DNA of 55,209 bases, from positions 1 to 55,209 of the forward strand of contig VMSP01000165.1 of assembly GCA_013792135.1 (NCBI GenBank), read 5' to 3'. How positions within the stretch are numbered: the first letter of the stretch is position 1; the number at the start of each line of letters is the position of its first letter. The DNA is from Desulfocapsa sp. GTDB taxonomy: Bacteria > Desulfobacterota > Desulfobulbia > Desulfobulbales > Desulfocapsaceae. Shown here piece by piece: positions 17,712 to 24,982 of this stretch. The notes under the pieces were generated by a model, which ran no database searches, was not told where the DNA came from, and was given only the letters and a program-made list of their open reading frames with translations. Made by a program: the position numbers and the translations under genes.

Positions 17712-18851
17712 GTGATTTTATTAAATAAAAACAGTTTAAGTCAGAGACTTTATGCTATTTTTTCGTCATCTCTGGATAAAGAAGTGTTTCCTGGGGCTGC
17801 CGTGGGAATTTCACAGTGGAATGGAAAAAAATATTGTCATTTTTATTATTATTATGGTCTGGCTCAATCATTTCCTATAAAAATTAAACTTAGCCGAAAA
17901 ATATTTTTTGATCTGGCCTCATTAACCAAAGCTTTAGCTACAGTTCCGGCATTATTATCGTTGATGGAAGATGGAAAAATCTCTTGGTCTTCAACGTTGA
18001 CGGAAATTTTTGGAAATATAATTAGAGAAGATAAAAAAAATATAAGTATAAAGCAGTTAATGTCGCATTCTTCAGGTTTACCAGCCCATAAGGAGTATTT
18101 TAAAAAATTATTAAAAGTGAATGAGAGTGAACGAAAAAAATGGTTATTTACTTCGATAATAGCAGAAAAATTAATATATTTTCCAGGAAAAGATTTTATT
18201 TATAGTGATCTGGGTTTTATGTTATTGGGATTTATTATAGAAAAAATATCAGGAAAAAACTTAGAGGATTATATACAAGAAAAAATATATAGACCACTTA
18301 ACCTCCATCATACTCTTTTTTATGGCGAAAAAGGTACTATAGAGAAACAAAAGTATGCGGCGACGGGAATATGTCCATGGACCGGCAAAATGCTGTCAGG
18401 GATGGTCCATGATGATAATTGTCGAGTCATGGGAGGGGTAGCTGGTCACGCAGGACTTTTTGGAAGCATAGACGGTGTTGTACAATGGTGTGACCAGCTC
18501 CTTTCTCAAATACAAGGAAGAACGAGACATCCATTTTTTGGAAATGAAATATTAAGACAGGCTATTAAAAAAGTGGGTGAATCATCCTGGACATCCGGTT
18601 TTGATACTCCATCCATAAAAGGATCAAGCAGTGGTAGATTTTTTTCCCCATTAAGTGTCGGTCACTTGGGTTACACTGGCACATCTTTTTGGATTGATCC
18701 GCAAAAAGACCTTATTGTTGTACTCTTAACTAATAGAGTTCATTCCAGCGCTAAAAATAATGAGTTAATCAGGAAATTCAGACCACTTTTTCATGACACT
18801 GTTATGGGTTGTCTGCAAAGAGAAAATAATAAAAAAACCCCTGAATCATGA
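17712..18851 (+). CDS. Serine hydrolase of the beta-lactamase class C/DD-peptidase family
   Basis: 379-residue penicillin-recognising-fold enzyme with the nucleophile motif SLTK (in FFDLASLTKALATVPALL), the second motif YSD in FIYSDLGFMLLG, and a C-terminal YTGTSFW replacing the KTG triad. The family includes esterases, D-Ala-D-Ala peptidases and beta-lactamases; the substrate cannot be assigned. No signal peptide is evident with this start. The start is GTG with no good RBS, so the N-terminus is uncertain. Very AT-rich (long A/T runs), like dnaN. Ends inside a bidirectional terminator. Confidence 0.8.
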   Translation: MILLNKNSLSQRLYAIFSSSLDKEVFPGAAVGISQWNGKKYCHFYYYYGLAQSFPIKIKLSRKIFFDLASLTKALATVPALLSLMEDGKISWSSTLTEIFGNIIREDKKNISIKQLMSHSSGLPAHKEYFKKLLKVNESERKKWLFTSIIAEKLIYFPGKDFIYSDLGFMLLGFIIEKISGKNLEDYIQEKIYRPLNLHHTLFYGEKGTIEKQKYAATGICPWTGKMLSGMVHDDNCRVMGGVAGHAGLFGSIDGVVQWCDQLLSQIQGRTRHPFFGNEILRQAIKKVGESSWTSGFDTPSIKGSSSGRFFSPLSVGHLGYTGTSFWIDPQKDLIVVLLTNRVHSSAKNNELIRKFRPLFHDTVMGCLQRENNKKTPES

Positions 18852-18873
18852 ATTCATAATTCAGGGGTTTTTT
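18833..18873. terminator. Bidirectional rho-independent terminator
   Basis: ACCCCTGAAT and ATTCAGGGGT arms flanked by seven A residues on the left and seven T residues on the right, so it works on either strand. It ends the serine hydrolase gene (whose stop lies in the hairpin) and the converging tusA-dsrE operon. Confidence 0.9.
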
Positions 18874-18904
18874 TATTATGCTGTAAAGCTAAAATTTTAT
18901 AAAA

Positions 18905-19078
18905 TTACCACCAACATACAGTCTTATCAGCAGCAATAATTTTAGCTACGAGCGTATCATAGTCAGGGGATTCCACATTAAGATCAAATTCATCTGCTTC
19001 ACGATCTCTGTTTAGAATTCCAACCAGTGTCTTCACATTATCATTAGGCTCTGAACGATATACTTGTAAAATTTTCAT
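18905..19078 (-). CDS. 57-residue protein ending Cys-Trp-Trp, last gene of the tusA-dsrE operon
   Basis: Not a family I can name. It starts MKILQVYRSEPNDNVK, is acidic, has a single Cys three residues from the end, and stops directly after CWW. A GGAG precedes the ATG at a slightly long distance. It follows the dsrE-like gene by 26 bp and is the last gene before the bidirectional terminator, so it is very likely expressed with the sulfur-relay genes. A C-terminal Cys is reminiscent of the swinging Cys arm of DsrC-type carriers, but there is no sequence similarity that I can see; this is speculation. Confidence 0.7.
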   Translation of the reverse strand: MKILQVYRSEPNDNVKTLVGILNRDREADEFDLNVESPDYDTLVAKIIAADKTVCWW

Positions 19079-19104
19079 TGCACATAACTCCTTTAATTAT
19101 TCAG

Positions 19105-19461
19105 CTATTCAGCACAGGCAGGTGGTGGCTCATTGGTTTGTTTAGGCAGACCGTAAGGAATGATAAAATCAGCATCCCGCATGGCCTCACCCAGCTCTTC
19201 CAGAGAAATTTCATCAATCAGTTTGTCACCTTCTTCATCCACGCAATTATCAGGAGCAGGGGCACCGCAGGAATAAACCTGACCTTCCATATCCTTAACC
19301 CAGGCGATATTCTCAGTCATATAGGTAGAAAAAGAAGGAAATTCTCCATTCATGATAACTGGAAAGGCATAATGATTTTCTACAGCTAAACCCAGACCAG
19401 AGCGAACACCATCACCATACATACGGTTAGCGATCAGAAAATATACTTTTAATGATTCCAT
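19105..19461 (-). CDS. DsrE/DsrF-like sulfur-relay family protein (118 aa)
   Basis: Likely DsrE-fold protein: N-terminal strand KVYFLIANRMYGDGVRSGLGLAVENHY-type segment, with Cys at residues 65 (YSCGAPAP), 73 (DNCVDEE) and 116 in a Pro-rich tail PPPACAE. The segment with Cys65 sits where DsrE-like proteins carry the sulfane-sulfur-binding Cys. It follows the second dsrE-like gene by 13 bp with a good RBS (AAGGAG). The C-terminal PPPACAE tail is unusual and could be a flexible thiol arm. Exact subfamily unknown. Confidence 0.7.
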   Translation of the reverse strand: MESLKVYFLIANRMYGDGVRSGLGLAVENHYAFPVIMNGEFPSFSTYMTENIAWVKDMEGQVYSCGAPAPDNCVDEEGDKLIDEISLEELGEAMRDADFIIPYGLPKQTNEPPPACAE

Positions 19462-19474
19462 TCTGTTTTACTCC

Positions 19475-19807
19475 TTATAGAACGATGTACTTGCCGCACT
19501 CGTCAAGCAGAGCGCCATGAAAAGCCTGAGTTCTCATCTGTTTAGCAGATAATCCAGCAGGAATATCTGCTGCTGAATCATATCCTTCGCATGTGTAGCT
19601 ATCAGCACAGATGGCTATATTATCTTCACCGCATTTTTCAGCCAATGCCTTAAATCTGGAATCTTTGGTGAGATGAATTGATTTGTAGGTGAAAAAAACC
19701 ATAGGTGTTTTTCCTGCCTTTTCAGCAGCATTAGCAATACCTACAACGTGCCGCATATTTTGCGGAGAGGTTACAAAAATAGCAAATTTGTTTGGATCTG
19801 CAGCCAT
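19475..19807 (-). CDS. DsrE family sulfur-relay protein (110 aa)
   Basis: Small DsrE-fold protein with the family's N-terminal FAIFVTSPQNMRHVVGIANA segment and a middle MVFFTYKSIHL. Cys residues are at 59, 67, 73 and 104; AICADSYTCEGYD is the likely active loop. Proteins of this kind carry persulfides between sulfurtransferases. It follows tusA by 43 bp with RBS CGGAGG. With TusA it probably forms a sulfur-transfer chain. Confidence 0.8.
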   Translation of the reverse strand: MAADPNKFAIFVTSPQNMRHVVGIANAAEKAGKTPMVFFTYKSIHLTKDSRFKALAEKCGEDNIAICADSYTCEGYDSAADIPAGLSAKQMRTQAFHGALLDECGKYIVL

Positions 19808-19850
19808 TGGCTTTATCCTCCGTTAGAGAAAAATACGAAAATGGGAAAAA

Positions 19851-20108
19851 TCAACCTTTTTTAACAAAGAAGCTGATATAGCCAGACTGCTCTTTCTCGC
19901 CCAGGTATTCATGTCCTCCACGGGCACACCAACCTGGAATATCGTTACGTGAACCAGGATCAGTACCGTCGATTTGTAAAATCTGACCAGATGCAATCTT
20001 GCCAATCTCTTTTTTAGTACGAAGAAGGGGCATTGGACAACTTAATCCTTTTGTGTCAAGTGTAGCTGCTATTGCCAGTCCTTCTGGGGCAACCTTGATG
20101 TCACTCAT
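19851..20108 (-). CDS. tusA: TusA/SirA-family sulfurtransferase
   Basis: Carrier of protein-bound persulfide. 85 residues with the canonical LDTKGLSCPMPLLRTKKEI motif; the acceptor Cys is residue 24 in the CPxP signature. A second Cys lies in GWCARGGHEYLG near the C-terminus. RBS TGGAGG precedes the start. It is first in an operon with two DsrE-like proteins and divergent from a YeeE/YedE transporter, a combination seen in sulfur-oxidising and disproportionating bacteria. It need not be the tRNA-thiolation TusA. Confidence 0.9.
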   Translation of the reverse strand: MSDIKVAPEGLAIAATLDTKGLSCPMPLLRTKKEIGKIASGQILQIDGTDPGSRNDIPGWCARGGHEYLGEKEQSGYISFFVKKG

Positions 20109-20226
20109 TTAATTTTCCTCCAAAAAAATAATGTAATTAGGTATAAATTTTTTTTATACCAGAAATAAAAATACATATTCAGATGTTGAATCTAAACCTG
20201 AATAATGAATAAATCAACCCTTGTGA

Positions 20227-20255
20227 CCTATACTTTAGCAAAGAATATCTGTCAA
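20227..20255 (-). promoter_or_regulatory. Sigma-70 promoter for the tusA-dsrE operon
   Basis: On the minus strand: consensus TTGACA, 17-base spacer, TATAGG. It lies about 120 bp upstream of the tusA start, leaving a long 5' leader. Confidence 0.75.
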
Positions 20256-20295
20256 GGGCAAAATGAATGACTATTCACGGTGTGTTTTAACTGTA

Positions 20296-20336
20296 ATGCA
20301 TTGTATTTATATATTATTTATATAAATACAATGCAT
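20296..20336. repeat. Perfect 18-bp inverted repeat between divergent promoters
   Basis: Arms ATGCATTGTATTTATATA and its exact complement enclose a TTATT loop. It lies between the two divergent promoters, about 40 bp from the minus -35 and 31 bp from the plus -35. It could be an operator, a cruciform or an RNA hairpin; no T-run follows. Confidence 0.7.
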
Positions 20337-20366
20337 AAATGCCGGCCTCGTTTATCTCTTAGATGC

Positions 20367-20395
20367 TTGACAAAACTTGTCTTCGAGGGTAAAGA
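20367..20395 (+). promoter_or_regulatory. Candidate promoter for the YeeE/YedE transporter
   Basis: Consensus -35 TTGACA, 17-base spacer, then TAAAGA as a weak -10. It lies about 60 bp upstream of the ATG. Confidence 0.5.
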
Positions 20396-20456
20396 AAATT
20401 TTGTTTATTCTGTAAAAAGGTTTTTAGCATTTTTTTGATTAAAAAAAGGGGGGGAC

Positions 20457-21701
20457 ATGAGTGAGGAAAGTGTAATGGGTCGTAAGGTCAAAGAGCTTTA
20501 TAAAACCCTGTGTCAGTCAGAGTGGAATGCCACGGTAACCGGTGTTCTGGTCGCTTTTTTATCCGTGATAATTATGGCGTGGTGGAGGCCCTGGGGTGCT
20601 GTTGGTGCCATTAGAAACTGGGGTGACTGGATTATGTACGGAATAACCAGTCTTGTTGGATCCAGCGCTGGTATTTTCAGTTATTATGGAGAGGCCCCTA
20701 AATCAGTTTTTATGGATTCCGGTTCTGTTATTGGTATTTGTTTTGTAGTAGGCGCCTTTATTTCTGCTTGCCTTGGTAAAGATTTTGCCTTTCGAATTCC
20801 TCCCTATAGAGAGATGGTTAAGGCTGTCATTGCCGGAATACTCATGGGGATTGGGGCAACACTGGCTGGTGGTTGTAATGTTGGTGGCTTCTATAATGCT
20901 ATAGGTAATCTTTCGGCACATGGTTTTGCCATGTGGATAGGTCTAGTGGCAGGAGTTCTTTTGGGTTTGAAACTGCTTTATGTAGAAATGGAATATATTA
21001 CCTGGGGTGATGGTGGTTCTGCAACAATTGAGTTGCCCAGTTCACTTATTTATCTGCTTGGTATTTCTGCTCTGTTTGGTATTTTTTGGTGGGCATACAG
21101 TTATGCCGGACATATTGAGAATGGTTATATGGTCTCTTTGAGTGGGGTTATCGTGATTGCTGCCGCCTTGGGATATACCATGCAGCGTGGTCGCTGGTGT
21201 ATGGTTCAGGGGTTTCGGGAGCCACACATGACTGGAAATAGTACTCTTGCAAAATCCGTGGCCCTTTCTATCCTCCTTGTTGCCATAGGTGCGGCTGTTC
21301 TGAAATATTCTGTTCCGATGCGGGCTGAGGGTGTTGCAGCTCTTGATCCTGCTAATTATGTGCGTGGAACCTTTGGTTGGGGTGGGGTTGTTGGTGGTTT
21401 TATCTTTGGTCTTGGCGCTATGCTTGCTGGTGGATGTGGTACTGGAACTTTGTGGCGGGTAGGGGAGGGACAGGTAAAGTTAATAATGGTTGTTCCTTTT
21501 TTCGCTATTTCCAATTCGATCATGACAGCATGGTTTAAGGCCAATGATTTTGAGGGTAAAGGTCTTCTTGGTTCCAAAGTATATCTGCCAGAAGTTATGG
21601 GATATGGTGGCACTTTATTTTTTATAGCTGCTATTATGGGGATCTGGTATCTGGTGGTGACCTGGAATGAAGACACCAATAAACTGATACTGCCTATGTG
21701 A
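20457..21701 (+). CDS. YeeE/YedE-family sulfur transporter
   Basis: 414-residue polytopic membrane protein of the YeeE/YedE (TsuA) family; characterised members import thiosulfate by relaying it along conserved Cys residues. The equivalents here are Cys140 in LAGGCNVGGF, Cys248 in RGRWCMVQGF and Cys327 in LAGGCGTGTLWRVGEGQ, giving two GGC half-repeats. About ten hydrophobic helices are visible. RBS is a G-run GGGGGGG just before ATG. It is divergent from tusA-dsrE, suggesting uptake coupled to persulfide relay. A role in selenium metabolism, known for other YedE relatives, is an alternative. Confidence 0.88.
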   Translation: MSEESVMGRKVKELYKTLCQSEWNATVTGVLVAFLSVIIMAWWRPWGAVGAIRNWGDWIMYGITSLVGSSAGIFSYYGEAPKSVFMDSGSVIGICFVVGAFISACLGKDFAFRIPPYREMVKAVIAGILMGIGATLAGGCNVGGFYNAIGNLSAHGFAMWIGLVAGVLLGLKLLYVEMEYITWGDGGSATIELPSSLIYLLGISALFGIFWWAYSYAGHIENGYMVSLSGVIVIAAALGYTMQRGRWCMVQGFREPHMTGNSTLAKSVALSILLVAIGAAVLKYSVPMRAEGVAALDPANYVRGTFGWGGVVGGFIFGLGAMLAGGCGTGTLWRVGEGQVKLIMVVPFFAISNSIMTAWFKANDFEGKGLLGSKVYLPEVMGYGGTLFFIAAIMGIWYLVVTWNEDTNKLILPM

Positions 21702-21726
21702 TGTTGTTATTATAAATAGCCATCTA

Positions 21727-21769
21727 AGTCGCAACTCCTGTGAATACAGTGGTTGCGACTTTTTTTTTT
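21727..21769 (+). terminator. Rho-independent terminator after the YeeE/YedE gene
   Basis: AGTCGCAAC and GTTGCGACT arms with a further CTGT/ACAG pairing inside, then nine T residues. It covers the first possible GTG of the next open frame, which argues for a later start there. Confidence 0.9.
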
Positions 21770-21784
21770 AAAAAAGGCATAGCT

Positions 21785-22369
21785 TTGGACGTTTCTTCTT
21801 TTTTACGAAAAAAATTTCTTCTTGCCCGGGATGGTTTACATATTCGGGATCGTCGGTCCATGAGTTGTGCTATTGCTCAAAAAATTCTTCTCCTTGAAGA
21901 GCTTATAAACAGGGACACGATTTTCATTTATGTTGATTTTCGCTCTGAGGTCGAAACCACTCTCCTTATTGCTGAGCTTATACGGCGGGGTAAACGGGTG
22001 GTGGTTCCGGTCACTTTGGTCAAGGAGAAGAGGTTGCTTCCTGTGGAGATTCGGGATTTGGAAAAAGATCTTGTGCCAGGCTATTGTTCCATACCAGAAC
22101 CACGAATGGAGCTCAGAAAGAGTAACCTTGTGCCCGGCAATGAGGTAGAAACCATTATTTTGCCCGGTTCTGTTTTTGATGAGCGGGGTGGTAGATTGGG
22201 GTATGGTGGCGGATTTTATGACCGGTTCATGGCATATGAGGCACCCCGGGCTAAACGAATTGGTTTGGCTTTTGAGCTGCAGATGGTTGACAGATTGTCC
22301 TTACAGGCTCATGATGAAATGCTTGATCTGATTGTTACCGAAAAAAGAATTATTCAAGGAATACGATAA
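21785..22369 (+). CDS. 5-formyltetrahydrofolate cyclo-ligase
   Basis: ATP-dependent conversion of 5-formyl-THF to 5,10-methenyl-THF (YgfA/MTHFS family). Signatures: basic N-terminus RKKFLLARDGL, the substrate region YVDFRSEVET, and the ATP-binding glycine motif ERGGRLGYGGGFYDRF. A GTG at 21740 lies inside the preceding terminator, so TTG 21785 (MDVSSFLRKKF) is preferred, giving 194 residues, the normal length. RBS is weak. Followed by the HDAC-like gene after 23 bp. Confidence 0.88.
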   Translation: MDVSSFLRKKFLLARDGLHIRDRRSMSCAIAQKILLLEELINRDTIFIYVDFRSEVETTLLIAELIRRGKRVVVPVTLVKEKRLLPVEIRDLEKDLVPGYCSIPEPRMELRKSNLVPGNEVETIILPGSVFDERGGRLGYGGGFYDRFMAYEAPRAKRIGLAFELQMVDRLSLQAHDEMLDLIVTEKRIIQGIR

Positions 22370-22392
22370 AAAAGTGTGACAGAAGGAGAGAT

Positions 22393-23460
22393 ATGCGCAA
22401 AACAGCAGTATTCAGAGATTCTCTTTTTTTAGATCATGATCCCGGCTTTGATCATCCAGAATCACCCAAGCGTTTAAAGGGAATTTATAAGCTCCTTGAT
22501 GATGATGCAGTCTTACGCAACTGTTTCCTTGAACCTGAATTTCAGTCGGCTTCCCATAAGCTTATCGGTTTAAACCATTCAGATGCCCTTATTGAGCGGG
22601 TTTCTGAGACCGCCGGTAAAATATTTGATGCTCTTGATCCGGATACAAAAACCTCACCGGATTCTTATGCTGCCGCCTGTCTTGCTGTGGGTGCTTTGAT
22701 CAAAGGGGTTGATCTGTTAATGGCGGGTGATATTGATAATGGTTTTGCCCTGGTGCGTCCACCCGGTCATCATGCAGAACACAATAAGTCAATGGGCTTT
22801 TGTCTCTTTAATAATGTGGCTATTGCCGCCCATTATGCCTTAGAGACCCTTGGTCTGGAAAGGGTGATGATTGTGGACTGGGACCTGCATCATGGAAATG
22901 GAACCCAGCATTCTTTTTATGAGAGTGAAAAAGTTCTTTATATCTCTACCCATCAATACCCCTTTTATCCTGGTACCGGATCTCTCAAGGAGAGTGGTCG
23001 GGGGAAAGGAGAGGGTTTTACGGTAAATGTGCCATTGCCCGGGTATCAGAGAGATGTGGATTATGCCACTATTTTTAATGATCTGGTCCTTCCCGTTGGT
23101 CACGAATATAAACCTCAACTTATTCTCGTCTCCGCAGGATTTGATATTTACAAAGGAGACCCCCTTGGGGCCATGGAGGTGTCAGCACAAGGATTTGCCT
23201 ATATGACCAGAACCCTTGTCCAGTTGGCTGAAGATGTCTGCAGTGGGCGGTTGCTGGTAACTCTGGAGGGTGGATATAATCTTGATGGGCAGCGGAATGG
23301 TATCCTGGCGGTTTTGGGTGAGTTGTATGGTCAGGCTCTTGATACTGGTTATCCGACTAATCTGGATGATGATACTGCCAATCGTTTGAGCCGGGAAAAA
23401 TCATTGCATCCGGCTATTCTCCAAGCATGGGATGTTGCAAAAAAATATTGGAAAATGTAA
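22393..23460 (+). CDS. Histone-deacetylase-family amidohydrolase (AcuC/HDAC-like)
   Basis: Zinc-dependent deacetylase of small acetylated amines or proteins. 355 residues with the family's RPPGHHAEHNKSMGFCLFNN active-site His pair and zinc motifs DWDLHHGNGTQ and SAGFDIYKGDPLG, then LEGGYNLDG near the C-terminus. RBS AAGGAGAG precedes the ATG. It follows the cyclo-ligase closely and precedes an HD-GYP regulator. The substrate cannot be told from sequence. Confidence 0.92.
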   Translation: MRKTAVFRDSLFLDHDPGFDHPESPKRLKGIYKLLDDDAVLRNCFLEPEFQSASHKLIGLNHSDALIERVSETAGKIFDALDPDTKTSPDSYAAACLAVGALIKGVDLLMAGDIDNGFALVRPPGHHAEHNKSMGFCLFNNVAIAAHYALETLGLERVMIVDWDLHHGNGTQHSFYESEKVLYISTHQYPFYPGTGSLKESGRGKGEGFTVNVPLPGYQRDVDYATIFNDLVLPVGHEYKPQLILVSAGFDIYKGDPLGAMEVSAQGFAYMTRTLVQLAEDVCSGRLLVTLEGGYNLDGQRNGILAVLGELYGQALDTGYPTNLDDDTANRLSREKSLHPAILQAWDVAKKYWKM

Positions 23461-23512
23461 GCTCTTTTTCAATCTTGTTGTTTCTTGAATTTTAGTCGCT
23501 CCAGCACCGTCC

Positions 23513-24607
23513 GTGGCCATCGAAAAGGAAAAAGGTTTGGAAGGAAAAAAAGCAAAAATATTACTCGCGGATGATGATGTTACCGTTCGCAGTACCGTCA
23601 CTACGGTATTGGAGATGTTTGGTCATACGGTCATAACGGTTGCTGATGGTGTGGATCTTGTTGCTATTGTTGATGATTCCTATGATGTGATCATCCTGGA
23701 TATCAATATGCCGAACATGGGTGGTTTTGAAACAATCAAGGTATTAAACTCCCGTCAGTATGATATCCCGGTCCTCTTTCTTACCGGTGCCGGTTCCATG
23801 GAATATGTGATGCAGGCGATTAATCTTGGTGGGTATGATTTTTTAACTAAACCCATTGAAGACCTTGATATTTTTAATGTAAAGATTCGGCGGGCCATAG
23901 AAAAAAGATCATTTATTCTTCGGGAAAGGCAATATAAAAACAACCTGGAACGGGATGTCCAAAGCAAAACCCAGGAACTGGAGGAGAGCAATAGACTTTT
24001 ACTTAGTTATAGCCATAGTCTGGAGAACGCAACAGTTCAGTTGATGAGCAGTCTCCAGAATGCAATGGAAGAGAAGGATTTCTATACTGCCGGCCATACC
24101 ATGCGCGTGACTGAGTATGCGTTGATGCTCGGCATTGCCATGGATTTACCGGAAAAAGAATTGGTAGTGTTACGGAGAGCAGCCCAGTTTCACGATATTG
24201 GCAAACTGGTGATAGATCTTTCCTGTATTCAGAAACCTGGGAAGTTAAGCGACGAAGAGTGGATACTTATCAAAAAGCATCCGGTTGTTGGTGCTAATAT
24301 TATTAAACCGCTGGGATTCATGGAGCGGGAACATTTTATTATCAGACATCACCATGAGAGGTTAGATGGAAAGGGGTATCCGGACGGTTTGATGGGGGAT
24401 GATCTGGATAAGTTGACCAAAATTCTTACTGTTGTCGATGGGTATGATGCTATGACTTCCAAGCGCAATTACCGTCGAAATTTAAATATGGAAGAGGCTC
24501 TTTGTGAACTGCAACTGTGTTCTGGATCTCAGTATGATGGGGAAACGGTGGATGTTTTTTCCCGTGCTGTTCAGGATTTTGTGTTAACATTCGATGTTTC
24601 ATTGTAA
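23513..24607 (+). CDS. Response regulator with HD-GYP output domain
   Basis: RpfG-type protein predicted to hydrolyse c-di-GMP when phosphorylated. Receiver domain (about residues 14-130): acidic pocket LLADDDVTVR, phospho-Asp in IILDINMPNMGG, conserved Thr/Lys in FLTGAG and FLTKPIED. A coiled linker (about 140-175) joins the HD-GYP domain with HTMRVTEYALML, FHDIGKL, KKHPVVGANI and HHHERLDGKGYPDG. Start is GTG 23513; no sensor kinase is adjacent. GatC follows 24 bp later. Confidence 0.92.
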   Translation: MAIEKEKGLEGKKAKILLADDDVTVRSTVTTVLEMFGHTVITVADGVDLVAIVDDSYDVIILDINMPNMGGFETIKVLNSRQYDIPVLFLTGAGSMEYVMQAINLGGYDFLTKPIEDLDIFNVKIRRAIEKRSFILRERQYKNNLERDVQSKTQELEESNRLLLSYSHSLENATVQLMSSLQNAMEEKDFYTAGHTMRVTEYALMLGIAMDLPEKELVVLRRAAQFHDIGKLVIDLSCIQKPGKLSDEEWILIKKHPVVGANIIKPLGFMEREHFIIRHHHERLDGKGYPDGLMGDDLDKLTKILTVVDGYDAMTSKRNYRRNLNMEEALCELQLCSGSQYDGETVDVFSRAVQDFVLTFDVSL

Positions 24608-24631
24608 CTCTGATTTGAAGGTTTATAGGGA

Positions 24632-24916
24632 ATGAAGATAACAAAAGAAGAAGTCGAGAAGGTGGCGCATTTGGCCCGGTTACATCTTAGTGCAGAGGAA
24701 CTGGAAACCATGACCACTCAGCTGGATACTATCCTTTCTTATGTAGCGAAACTCGATGAGCTTGATACCACCGGGGTGCAGGCAATGACCCATGCCTTTT
24801 CCGAATCCAATGCCTTTCGTGAAGACAAGGTGACTGATTCGCTGGCCAGGGAAGATGCCTTGGCCAATGGGCCTTGCCAGAATGGAGAGGCGTTTGTTGT
24901 CCCAAGGGTTATTTAG
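24632..24916 (+). CDS. gatC: Asp-tRNA(Asn)/Glu-tRNA(Gln) amidotransferase subunit C
   Basis: Small chaperone-like subunit that stabilises GatA. 94 residues with KITKEEVEKVAHLARLHLS at the N-terminus, the helix LDTILSYVAKLDELDT and the typical C-terminal FVVPRVI end. It precedes gatA by 66 bp. gatB is not in the window, so the subunits are split between loci. Confidence 0.93.
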   Translation: MKITKEEVEKVAHLARLHLSAEELETMTTQLDTILSYVAKLDELDTTGVQAMTHAFSESNAFREDKVTDSLAREDALANGPCQNGEAFVVPRVI

Positions 24917-24982
24917 GTGCCGTTGCTACACAAGTCAGGATTGTTAGTATACAGAGCAGAGTGTTTATTTTTTGAGGTATGA

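Larger units (their letters stand above)
20109..20456. other. Divergent regulatory region, tusA operon / YeeE transporter
   Basis: 348 bp without a gene. It holds a strong minus-strand sigma-70 promoter (20227-20255), a plausible plus-strand promoter (20367-20395) and a perfect 18-bp hairpin between them (20296-20336). No further ORF or RNA is recognised. Confidence 0.7.

Noticed and set aside
21740-21784. GTG start for the formyl-THF cyclo-ligase
   Set aside because: It sits inside a strong rho-independent terminator of the preceding gene.
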